From the NCBI GenBank assembly GCA_016839655.1, contig JAEOTW010000208.1:1-11716 (forward strand): a stretch of 11,716 nucleotides of DNA, in the 5' to 3' direction. Positions 6,172-11,716 of the stretch are shown in pieces (the stretch's first letter is position 1; the number at the start of each line of letters is the position of its first letter). This DNA comes from Promethearchaeota archaeon. GTDB taxonomy: Archaea > Asgardarchaeota > Lokiarchaeia > Sigynarchaeales > SOKP01. The notes under the pieces were generated by a model, which saw only the letters and a program-made list of their open reading frames with translations, did not search any database and was not told where the DNA came from. The translations under genes and the position numbers were made by a program.

Positions 6172-6237
6172 TGAGTTATTACCTATTATACATCACCAAT
6201 TTCCGCGCTATTCGCACCAATAGGGTAGTAGTACCTT
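6158..6237. other. GC-rich patch with direct repeats upstream of the GTPase
   Basis: This stretch is clearly richer in G and C than the AT-rich flanks. On the minus strand it holds ATTGGTG twice (6215-6221 and 6194-6200, 21 bp apart), CGCGG twice, and an inverted pair CCTATT (6182-6187) / AATAGG (6219-6224). It also has a GGTA/TACC mini-stem near 6224-6234. I tried to fold it as a tRNA on both strands and found no T-arm. It may be promoter or operator DNA for the GTPase, or part of a small structured RNA. Confidence 0.3.
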
Positions 6238-6460
6238 TAACTGAAGGATACATATTTAATGCTTATTTAAATTTTATAATTAAATCTATAATTATTTATT
6301 ATATTTTTAAGTTTAATCAAAAGTATATTATTTTTTTGAAAATATCGGGATATTGAATTATCATCTATTACAAATAGATATTAATTAAATACTGACAATA
6401 GAATCAATTTTGACAAATTTTTACCAAAAATATAAGCAAGTGAAAAACACAAAAATAATT
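6238..6460. other. AT-rich intergenic stretch after the ESCRT-III gene
   Basis: I see no credible gene here. The right end (6425-6460), read on the minus strand after the ESCRT-III stop, has several T runs and can act as an archaeal T-tract terminator. A perfect 7-bp inverted repeat ATCTATT-ACA-AATAGAT lies at 6363-6379. The rest is low-complexity AT sequence. Confidence 0.45.
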
Positions 6461-7096
6461 TTATTCGTCTGATTTCAGTCGATTTAATTCTTTCTCTAAT
6501 TCGGCTATCTTTTGATCAGATGTACCAGAAGCGGCACTAGGTAAGGCAACTCCCATTTCTACTTGGATTTCGGCATCAATTTCCCCTAAAACATCCTTGA
6601 CATCAGTATCGGTAACTGCTGTATCGACCATTATGTCACTTATTCCGTCAGTTGTGATTTCCTCGGTAACAGCAAAGTCTTCCATATCAACTCCAATAGA
6701 GGTCATCATTTCTGTAAGTTGAGGTATAGAAAGCTGGTTCTTTAATGCACCTAGGCTTGCTGCAATCCCTTTCATTACTTCAGCGACATCCTTTACTGCA
6801 TGAGCTTGTTCTAATTTAAACACCATTCCTTCAAGGTTCGTTCTGAAAAGGTCAATTGCTCTAGCTTGTTTTTTTACTTGTAAATAGTTTCGAGCATGAA
6901 ATTCTGAACCTTGCAAATCACCTTGTTTTCGAAGATTTACAGCCTTATCTCTAGCTAGTTTTGCTGACATTTCCATTTTTTTAGTCTGTCTCGTTAGACG
7001 TTTGTTAAAAACTTTCAATTTAACTGTAGCAGTGCGGACATTATCAGTTTTTTTTCCTCCGCTCAACCACTTCGAGATATCTTTTAGAAAACCCAT
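6461..7096 (-). CDS. ESCRT-III (Snf7-domain) protein, Vps2/24/46 type, with MIM1-like C-terminus
   Basis: ESCRT-III subunits polymerise on membranes and drive scission; Vps4 takes the polymers apart. The 211-aa protein has the CHMP layout. Basic helices at about 20-60 (LKVFNKRLTRQTKKMEMSAK) are followed by helix two at about 60-118 with the ARNYLQVKKQARAID region, resembling CHMP1/Did2. Shorter acidic helices follow (about 120-185). The last residues KIAELEKELNRLK (196-208) fit a MIT-interacting motif 1, L-x3-L-x2-L-K, which would bind the MIT domain of the adjacent Vps4. The N-terminal MGFLKDISKWL is amphipathic and may insert into membranes. I chose ATG 7096 because a TATA box at 7127-7134 lies between it and the in-frame ATG at 7168, whose extra residues look unrelated. 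It is divergent from vps4. Confidence 0.92.
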   Translation of the reverse strand: MGFLKDISKWLSGGKKTDNVRTATVKLKVFNKRLTRQTKKMEMSAKLARDKAVNLRKQGDLQGSEFHARNYLQVKKQARAIDLFRTNLEGMVFKLEQAHAVKDVAEVMKGIAASLGALKNQLSIPQLTEMMTSIGVDMEDFAVTEEITTDGISDIMVDTAVTDTDVKDVLGEIDAEIQVEMGVALPSAASGTSDQKIAELEKELNRLKSDE

Positions 7097-7126
7097 CTTT
7101 ATCAAATCTAATAAGTAATTATATAA

Positions 7127-7134
7127 TATATAAA
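7127..7134 (-). promoter_or_regulatory. TATA box of the ESCRT-III gene
   Basis: On the minus strand TTTATATA lies about 34 nt before the ATG at 7096. It predicts a transcript starting close to the start codon and argues against initiation at 7168, which lies upstream of the box. Confidence 0.5.
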
Positions 7135-7251
7135 TGCTATGATGGGTATTTAATTTTTTGGAGACCAATCATTATTCTCGTTAGGTTAAAGAGTAAATTT
7201 GATATATTCTGATAAAATTATTAATATTACTGATTGTTAATTTAGATTAGC

Positions 7252-7259
7252 TATAAATA
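7252..7259 (+). promoter_or_regulatory. TATA box of the vps4-vps25 operon
   Basis: TATAAATA lies 26-33 nt before the vps4 ATG at 7285, with a purine-containing GATTAG just upstream in BRE position. This spacing predicts a leaderless or very short-leader mRNA. A second AT-rich TTTATAAAG at 7271-7279 is too close to the ATG to be the main box. Confidence 0.55.
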
Positions 7260-7284
7260 ATAAAATTGTTTTTATAAAGTTAAT

Positions 7285-8502
7285 ATGTCGTCAGTTGATT
7301 CTAAACTTTATCAATTCGCAGTACAGACTGCTAAGGAAGCCGTTGCTTTAGATAACCAAGGGAAGTATCGCCAAGCAATAAATAAATATAATCGAGCTTC
7401 AGAAATCCTAATGCAGTTCATGAAATACAACAAAAATCCTCAAATGAGAATATTATGTCAAAAAAATATCGAAGAATATGTTGAACGCGCAAAATTATTA
7501 AAATCTCAACTTGGGGGAGTTAGACCTAGAGGTGCAAGACCTAGTACAAGTCCTGGTGCGTCGGGGGATGTTGATACTGGTAAAACTGAGGATGGTGTAT
7601 CATCCGAAGAACAAGAACTCATTGATATGATATCGGGAACAATTGTTACAGAATCTCCCAATGTAAAATGGAATGATATTGCGGGCTTAGAAAATGTTAA
7701 ACAAGCAGTAAGAGAAGCTATAGTTTTACCAATGGCAAAACCAGAATTATTTACAGGAGCGAGAAAGCCTTGGTCAGGTATATTATTATTTGGTCCTCCT
7801 GGATGCGGTAAAACATTATTAGCTAAAGCAGCTGCAACTGAATGTAATGCTACGTTTTTTAGTGCATCTTCTGCTGATTTACTAAGCAAATGGTTAGGTG
7901 AAAGTGAAAAATTAATCAGTTCTTTATTTAAAGTTGCGAGGTTAAAAGCTCCTAGTTTAATATTTATGGATGAAATTGACTCAGTAGCAACAAAACGGGG
8001 AGAGGGTTCTGAGAGTGGTGGCGAGCGAAGAGTTAAAACACAGCTATTAAGTGAAATACAAGGGTTAAAATCGTCTCATGAAAAACTATTATTGGTATTA
8101 GGGGCAACAAATCGCCCTTGGGATATTGACAATGCTATGTTAAGTAGATTTGAAAAAAGGGTGCATGTACCTCTTCCAGATTTAAAAGGTAGAGCGGGAA
8201 TTTTTAAAATCCACACTGAAGGTGTAAATACAGCATTAACAGATGAAGATTTTGTAGAATTAGCAGTAAGAAGTGAGGGTTATTCTGGAAGAGATATTGC
8301 AAATGTATGTCGTGAAGTTATAATGTTGCCTGTACGTGAGTTAGATATGAGTGGACTTTTAGAAGATTCAAATAAAGATGTTACTGTTAGAGATATCACA
8401 TTAAAAGATTTCAAAAAAACACTTAAAAAAGTAAAACCAATGACCAATGCAGCATTATTAAAACAATATAATGCGTGGGCAGAAGAGTTTGGAGAAGTTT
8501 AA
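7285..8502 (+). CDS. vps4: Vps4-type AAA ATPase with MIT domain
   Basis: Vps4 is the hexameric ATPase that extracts and recycles ESCRT-III subunits. The 405-aa protein is full length. The MIT three-helix domain spans about 5-76 and is followed by a Gly/Pro/Ser-rich linker to about 105. The AAA core starts at VKWNDIAGL. Walker A is GPPGCGKT (170-177), the pore-loop region SKWLGESEK (201-209), Walker B LIFMDEID (225-232) with catalytic E230, and sensor one ATNRPWD. The arginine-finger segment is AMLSRFEKR, with R288 in place of the RRRF seen in eukaryotic Vps4. The C-terminal DFKKTLKKVKPMTNAALLKQ...FGE matches the Vps4 C-terminal helix. The start follows a TATA box by about 30 nt. It is divergent from ESCRT-III (its expected substrate) and 8 nt upstream of vps25. 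Confidence 0.97.
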   Translation: MSSVDSKLYQFAVQTAKEAVALDNQGKYRQAINKYNRASEILMQFMKYNKNPQMRILCQKNIEEYVERAKLLKSQLGGVRPRGARPSTSPGASGDVDTGKTEDGVSSEEQELIDMISGTIVTESPNVKWNDIAGLENVKQAVREAIVLPMAKPELFTGARKPWSGILLFGPPGCGKTLLAKAAATECNATFFSASSADLLSKWLGESEKLISSLFKVARLKAPSLIFMDEIDSVATKRGEGSESGGERRVKTQLLSEIQGLKSSHEKLLLVLGATNRPWDIDNAMLSRFEKRVHVPLPDLKGRAGIFKIHTEGVNTALTDEDFVELAVRSEGYSGRDIANVCREVIMLPVRELDMSGLLEDSNKDVTVRDITLKDFKKTLKKVKPMTNAALLKQYNAWAEEFGEV

Positions 8503-8510
8503 AAACCAAA

Positions 8511-9413
8511 ATGATTAAGATGGAAAGACAGAGAGAAAGATCAAGTGAAATTACAAAAGAAGTTAAAGAAAAAGCTGAAAAAGAGTTAGAAGAATTAAGG
8601 AATGAACTTGCTCGATTAAGACAGCTAAAAAAAGAAAAAGAAGAGTTGGAAATAGAAGCAACTCAGAAACAAATCATTAAGCAAGAAGAGATTAAGACTA
8701 CAGAATTAGACTATATAGAACACCAATTTGACAAACTTGAAGAGATTTTATCATCTAAGCTAGGAGAGATTGATAATAAAGTATATCAACAACATGCTGA
8801 TCAGATCGAAGCAGATTTGCAATCCCTTGAAGAAGAAATTATCGGAGAAAAGGGTTTAATAGAAAAAAAATTAACTGCTTATGAAAATTTATTAGATGCT
8901 TATCCTTGGCTTGAGAAGGAAAGGAAAAAGTTTATGTATACGATGCCAGATAAAAATAAAACCAAAACGGATTATGTATCTTGGAAAACAGAGTGGGGAA
9001 AAGTTCTCTTTGATTATGTAAGGTTTGCTGTACTTCACATTATTTATACAAGAGAATTAATTACTCATAAACCATTTTCGAATTTCACTCAGCGAGAACA
9101 TTATATTATAGAAATCGCTGAACAATTAATTAGTCAAAACCAAGCCAAATGGCTCTCAAAAAAGAAAGGTAAATTAAGAGTCTATTGGAAGACTCTGGAG
9201 GTTTGGTCAGATGAAATATATAATTGGGCATATGAAAATGGAAAAATCGAGCCAATCATGATATATGAATTAAGAGAAGCAAAACAAGAAGACTTTAGTT
9301 CACTTCCATTAGAAGATTTAGAAGAAATTTTTAAGATTCTAGCAAAAAACCGTAAAGCTAAAGTTATGAAATTAGAGAATGGACAGATGGCCTTTAAAAT
9401 AAAATTAGAATAA
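8511..9413 (+). CDS. vps25: Vps25-type ESCRT-II subunit with long coiled-coil N-terminus
   Basis: Vps25 is the ESCRT-II arm that recruits ESCRT-III through its second winged helix. Residues about 130-215 align with the first winged helix (YPWL ... FMYTMPD ... W ... W ... LFDY). Residues 216-300 align with the second: AKWLSKKKGKLRVYWKTLE, W-IYNWAYENG, IYEL, then DFSSLPLEDLEEIFKIL and KAKVMKLENG. Eukaryotic Vps25 has AEWLD, IYxW and TLYEL at the same places and is about 175-200 aa. This protein is 300 aa because residues 1-125 are a charged Glu/Lys coiled coil not found in eukaryotic Vps25. The ATG at 8511 is 8 nt after the vps4 stop, so they are probably co-transcribed. ATG 8520 is possible; an upstream in-frame codon at 8475 would overlap vps4. 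Its 3' end faces vps22 with a 9-nt gap. Confidence 0.9.
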   Translation: MIKMERQRERSSEITKEVKEKAEKELEELRNELARLRQLKKEKEELEIEATQKQIIKQEEIKTTELDYIEHQFDKLEEILSSKLGEIDNKVYQQHADQIEADLQSLEEEIIGEKGLIEKKLTAYENLLDAYPWLEKERKKFMYTMPDKNKTKTDYVSWKTEWGKVLFDYVRFAVLHIIYTRELITHKPFSNFTQREHYIIEIAEQLISQNQAKWLSKKKGKLRVYWKTLEVWSDEIYNWAYENGKIEPIMIYELREAKQEDFSSLPLEDLEEIFKILAKNRKAKVMKLENGQMAFKIKLE

Positions 9414-9422
9414 TCCATTTAA

Positions 9423-10136
9423 TTATAAAGATGGGAAATACCATTGTTTCCCAGTTAAGATATTTTCCCTGAATTTGGCAATACCACTTTTTTCGAGGGA
9501 TTCTAACGCACGGAGAGCACGATCTTGAGACCACTCCAAATTAGCACATACATCCTCTAAAATTAGAACTCCTTTTTCTTTAGCTAAGTCAACTACCTTT
9601 GCTTCATCACTTGTATATTCAATAGGAAAGAATCTTATTATAATAGCTCCGGATTCTAACTGGATTATATTCTCAATTACTTTTGTTTTTTTTAACAATC
9701 GTAGAGATTTTTCAACATCTTTTACTTCAATGTTTCCATTTAATATTCCTGTATTCACTAATTCAAAGACTTCTGATAATGGGATTATTCCTCCAGTTTC
9801 CTCTTTACTCATCAGCACTCTTTGGTATGCTAACATTCCTAACTTTTGATGATCAATTTTAGAGAATTTTCTCAATACATCATGCTCTGTTATCTGTTCA
9901 GTAATAATTTTTGAAGAGGGAATATTATATTTATTCTGTAATTCTTTTACCTCTTTTCTTAATTCTGGTGTTAATGCTAATAAAACACCATGCTTCTTAG
10001 CTAACTCTCGCAGTTTATCTTTTGTAAATTTTTCAACAGACGCTTTTGCTTGCATATCTTTCATTTTCAGCTCAGCAGCCTTTTTTTTCATCGCTTCTTT
10101 TAGATCAATCTCATCTTCTATCTTTCGAATACCCAT
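9423..10136 (-). CDS. vps22: Vps22/EAP30-type ESCRT-II subunit
   Basis: EAP30-family proteins (Vps22/SNF8 and Vps36) form the ESCRT-II core with Vps25. This 237-aa protein matches Vps22 length and order. A basic helical N-terminus (about 8-75) contains KKKAAELKMKD and FTKDKLRELAKKHG, like the SNF8 helical hairpin. The first winged helix (about 95-170) carries ETGGIIPLSEVFELVN, comparable to the SNF8 NGGLITLEELHQQV. The second (about 172-237) contains DEAKVVDLAKEKGVLILEDV, LEWSQDRALRALESLEKSGIAKF and the terminal WYFPSL, matching WLPAL in SNF8. There is no GLUE or other ubiquitin/lipid-binding domain, so it is nearer Vps22 than full Vps36. It may serve for both in a simplified complex. It is convergent with vps25 (9-nt gap) and divergent from the nip7 homologue. 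Confidence 0.92.
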   Translation of the reverse strand: MGIRKIEDEIDLKEAMKKKAAELKMKDMQAKASVEKFTKDKLRELAKKHGVLLALTPELRKEVKELQNKYNIPSSKIITEQITEHDVLRKFSKIDHQKLGMLAYQRVLMSKEETGGIIPLSEVFELVNTGILNGNIEVKDVEKSLRLLKKTKVIENIIQLESGAIIIRFFPIEYTSDEAKVVDLAKEKGVLILEDVCANLEWSQDRALRALESLEKSGIAKFRENILTGKQWYFPSL

Positions 10137-10215
10137 TTTTAGATAACACTATTTTTTAATACCTTTATTGATTAATAATAATAAATCTTCTTAATTCTTT
10201 CTATTTTAATTGAAT

Positions 10216-10797
10216 ATGATTGAATCTTCAAATTTCAGACAAATTAATGAAATCGAGAAAGAAATCATTTCTAAATCGTTATCTAAAATTTCTCCTAATA
10301 TTATGCAAATTTTAATAAGGTCTAAGAGGACATTATATATTTCACTAAGCGAGGCAAACTTGAAAACAAATTACCCTCCTATTTACTTGATTTCCAATGA
10401 ATCTTTAAAAATCCTAGATGTAATTGAATTTAAAACTAAGATTTATTCAGGTGGGTTATATTTTGGATTTATTAAGAAAGGAAATTTCTTTCTAAGCTTA
10501 GAAGGATTAGAATTTTTATTTAAAAGCAATTTACTTTCTGATCTGAAAAGAATAAATGTGAGTGATAAAGGAGAAAAATCAATTCTATACGGGAATAATA
10601 TACTGAAAAATATGATTTTAAAGTCTCCTATAAATATAAAACAAAAGGATATATTAGTTGTATTAAATAAAGTTGATGAAGTTATCGCAATAGCACAATC
10701 GAAACATGATCACCAAAATATTCAACAACTCAAACCGAAAGAAATTATTGCTATTAATTTAAATGATAAAGGTTATTATTTAAGAAAAAATCAATGA
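10216..10797 (+). CDS. nip7: Nip7-like PUA-domain ribosome biogenesis protein
   Basis: Nip7 takes part in large-subunit pre-rRNA processing in eukaryotes, and archaeal homologues bind RNA through a C-terminal PUA domain. The 193-aa length fits the family (about 170-190). The N-terminal alpha/beta domain (about 5-105) contains YISLSEANL, YLISNESLKI and GLYFGFIKKGNFFLSLEGLEFL, matching the VYYVSEKIM and CFGKFTKTHKFRL...ALDYL pattern. The PUA part (about 110-190) has KSILYGNNILKNMI, matching FLYGNHVLKSGL, then QKDILVVLNKVDEVIAIAQSK and KGYYLR, matching QGVVVYS...GFGVAAKS and GEYVR. ATG 10216 is preferred over TTG 10210. An AATAATAAATC about 30 nt upstream is a plausible TATA box. It is divergent from vps22 with an 79-bp shared region. 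Confidence 0.85.
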   Translation: MIESSNFRQINEIEKEIISKSLSKISPNIMQILIRSKRTLYISLSEANLKTNYPPIYLISNESLKILDVIEFKTKIYSGGLYFGFIKKGNFFLSLEGLEFLFKSNLLSDLKRINVSDKGEKSILYGNNILKNMILKSPINIKQKDILVVLNKVDEVIAIAQSKHDHQNIQQLKPKEIIAINLNDKGYYLRKNQ

Positions 10798-11053
10798 TTA
10801 AATAACTATTATATTAGAAAAAGAAAGATAGAATGGAAAATTGAGTTATTGAATTACTCTCGTAAAATAATTTAACATTGAATTTCGCTAAAATCTCCCT
10901 AATCAATAGAATTTACATTTTTAACATATATATATCTATTAGGACCAAAATTTTACAAAGAATAAAATAGGTTTAGGATAATAAAAACAAGTAATTTAGA
11001 GGAGTTTTATTTAAGACATTAATTGATTATAATAGTTATAAAAAAAAAAGGTA
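10798..11053. other. Convergent intergenic region without a visible gene
   Basis: This AT-rich stretch lies between the 3' ends of the nip7 homologue and the surface-protein gene. I find no coding frame, tRNA or clear hairpin. The run of A at 11040-11049 is described separately as a T-tract terminator of the minus-strand gene. Confidence 0.5.
11040..11049 (-). terminator. T-tract terminator of the surface-protein gene
   Basis: On the minus strand, ten consecutive T lie 4 nt after the TAA stop (11054-11056) of the surface-protein gene, followed by ATAACTATTATAATC. A T-run of this length directly after a stop is the classical archaeal intrinsic termination signal. Confidence 0.65.
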
Positions 11054-11716
11054 TTAGGATTGAATTTCTCTTCCAGCTCTTTTCTTCAACCATACAAAAA
11101 CTGCAATTCCTGCTCCAACAATCCCAACCATTGAGCCAATAATAACGGGGATGATTGGAAATTTTACAGTTTGAGTTTTTGAAGCTTCCACCGTAAAAGT
11201 AACATTATTTGTAGCATAATTTCCTTCGCTGTCCGTGAACTTAACAGTATAAACGTAATCTCCCACGGCAAATCCATCAGGAATGTCATACGTTATTGCT
11301 ATACCACTTGTCCAAGCAGTAGGCCCGACAACTATACCTGTTCCTTCCAGTGTGATAGTATAGGTAGTTGGGTTAGCATCGGTCGCAGTCCATGAAAAGT
11401 TTTGTCCGGTATAACCATATTCGACAACAAGATCACTCGGAGCATCGGAAATAACCGGGTTTGTGGTATCTTCCACTGTAAATGCGACAATATCTGTAGC
11501 ATAATTTCCACCCTCATCCGTGAAGTTAACAATGTAAACATATATTCCTACTGCAAGTCCGTCAGGAATGTCATAGGTTATTGCAATACTACTTGTCCAA
11601 GCAGTTGGACCAGTAACAATTCCAGAACCTTGAAGTTCAATTGTATAGGTAGTTGGGTTCGCATCAGTCGCAGTCCATGAAAAGCTCTGGCCTGTATACC
11701 CATATTCTACCGTAAA
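11054..11716 (-). CDS. C-terminal end of a repeat-containing, membrane-anchored surface protein (partial)
   Basis: The frame is open to the right edge, so the 5' part is missing; 220 C-terminal residues are visible. They contain two tandem Ig-like beta-sandwich repeats with a 95-residue period. Each has VEYGYTGQ-x-FSWTATDANPTT, GPTAWTS, ITYDIPDG, VGxYVY and GNYAT, joined by TVEDTTNPVISDAPSDL. That linker resembles cadherin-like/HYR-type repeats of secreted proteins. After the second repeat come a short linker, a hydrophobic segment (FPIIPVIIGSMVGIVGAGIAVFVWL, in two halves around 186-210) and a basic tail KKRAGREIQS. This gives an outside-facing protein with a C-terminal membrane anchor. A signal peptide would be expected beyond the window. 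The likely role is a cell-surface or adhesion protein; the ligand is unknown. Internal GTG 11476 is not the true start. Confidence 0.9.
   Translation of the reverse strand, partial: FTVEYGYTGQSFSWTATDANPTTYTIELQGSGIVTGPTAWTSSIAITYDIPDGLAVGIYVYIVNFTDEGGNYATDIVAFTVEDTTNPVISDAPSDLVVEYGYTGQNFSWTATDANPTTYTITLEGTGIVVGPTAWTSGIAITYDIPDGFAVGDYVYTVKFTDSEGNYATNNVTFTVEASKTQTVKFPIIPVIIGSMVGIVGAGIAVFVWLKKRAGREIQS
11054..11716 (-). repeat. Tandem 285-bp repeat encoding the Ig-like domains
   Basis: The GTA-GAA-TAT-GGG segment at 11710 recurs as GTC-GAA-TAT-GGT at 11425, a 285-bp (95-codon) period. The two copies remain very alike at the DNA level, for example TGGACTGCGAC and CCAACTACCTATAC. This points to recent duplication or gene conversion, and the array probably continues past the right edge. 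Confidence 0.8.

Noticed and set aside
6191..6204. GTGATGT on the minus strand as a C box of a C/D sRNA
   Set aside because: No CTGA D box or internal C'/D' pair at a suitable distance.
6160..6237. A second tRNA in the GC-rich patch before the GTPase
   Set aside because: No TTC-type T-loop, no matching acceptor stem and no 5-bp T-stem on either strand.
6153..6356. Plus-strand open frame of about 67 codons
   Set aside because: It is antisense to the GTPase 5' region and then runs into Ile/Tyr/Phe-rich sequence expected of AT-rich noncoding DNA.
7097..7168. In-frame ATG at 7168 as start of the ESCRT-III gene, adding 24 residues
   Set aside because: The added residues do not resemble the family, and a TATA box at 7127-7134 lies downstream of that ATG, so 7096 is preferred.
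7506..7889. Minus-strand open frame inside vps4
   Set aside because: It lies opposite the vps4 linker and Walker A region, and its sequence resembles no family.
8475..8510. In-frame start at 8475 for vps25, overlapping the end of vps4
   Set aside because: The extra 12 residues are the vps4 coding end read in another frame; the ATG at 8511 follows the vps4 stop by 8 nt and gives the normal coiled-coil beginning.
11402..11680. Plus-strand open frame across the surface-protein repeats
   Set aside because: It is antisense to a protein with clear domain repeats; the openness follows from the repeated sequence.
1..11716. CRISPR arrays, insertion sequences, attachment sites or prophage genes
   Set aside because: I see no spaced direct-repeat array, transposase, integrase or terminal inverted repeats; the only long direct repeats encode the surface-protein domains.

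Overview
The window looks like a piece of an Asgard archaeal chromosome, most likely a Lokiarchaeia-type lineage (the lineage is inference). It is AT-rich throughout. It carries a compact set of eukaryote-like ESCRT genes, a Ras-like small GTPase and a Nip7-type ribosome-biogenesis protein. Several genes have an archaeal TATA element 25-35 nt before the start codon (short-leader or leaderless transcription), and a tRNA-Gly gene has an archaeal bulge-helix-bulge intron.

Left part (1-3055): an unrecognised 282-aa protein with a zinc-ribbon-like N-terminus runs convergently into a reductive-dehalogenase/QueG-like iron-sulfur protein. That gene is divergent from a MarR-family regulator, and a perfect inverted repeat lies between the two, a plausible self-contained regulatory pair. 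A small double zinc-finger protein follows, closed by a hairpin shared with the convergent next gene.

Centre (3056-6195): on the minus strand lie a metallo-beta-lactamase-fold protein of the COG1237 type, a possible 47-aa small protein, the intron-containing tRNA-Gly(GCC), a PfkB/ribokinase-family sugar kinase, and a small GTPase. The GTPase has all five G motifs but no ATG, GTG or TTG in front of its P-loop. A GC-rich patch with direct repeats lies immediately upstream of it.

Right part (6461-10797): the ESCRT locus. An ESCRT-III (Vps2/24/46-type) gene is divergent from vps4, and vps4 is followed after 8 nt by vps25. A convergent vps22/EAP30 gene ends 9 nt from vps25, and vps22 is in turn divergent from a nip7 homologue. 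The proteins form a coherent set. ESCRT-III carries a C-terminal MIM1-like helix that the Vps4 MIT domain would be expected to bind. Vps25 and Vps22 are the two kinds of winged-helix subunit that make ESCRT-II. Vps25 has an extra coiled-coil N-terminus of about 130 residues. No ubiquitin, ESCRT-I subunit or second ESCRT-III paralogue is present in this window.

Right edge (11054-11716): the C-terminal end of a secreted, membrane-anchored surface protein built of near-identical 95-residue Ig-like repeats. The gene continues beyond the window.
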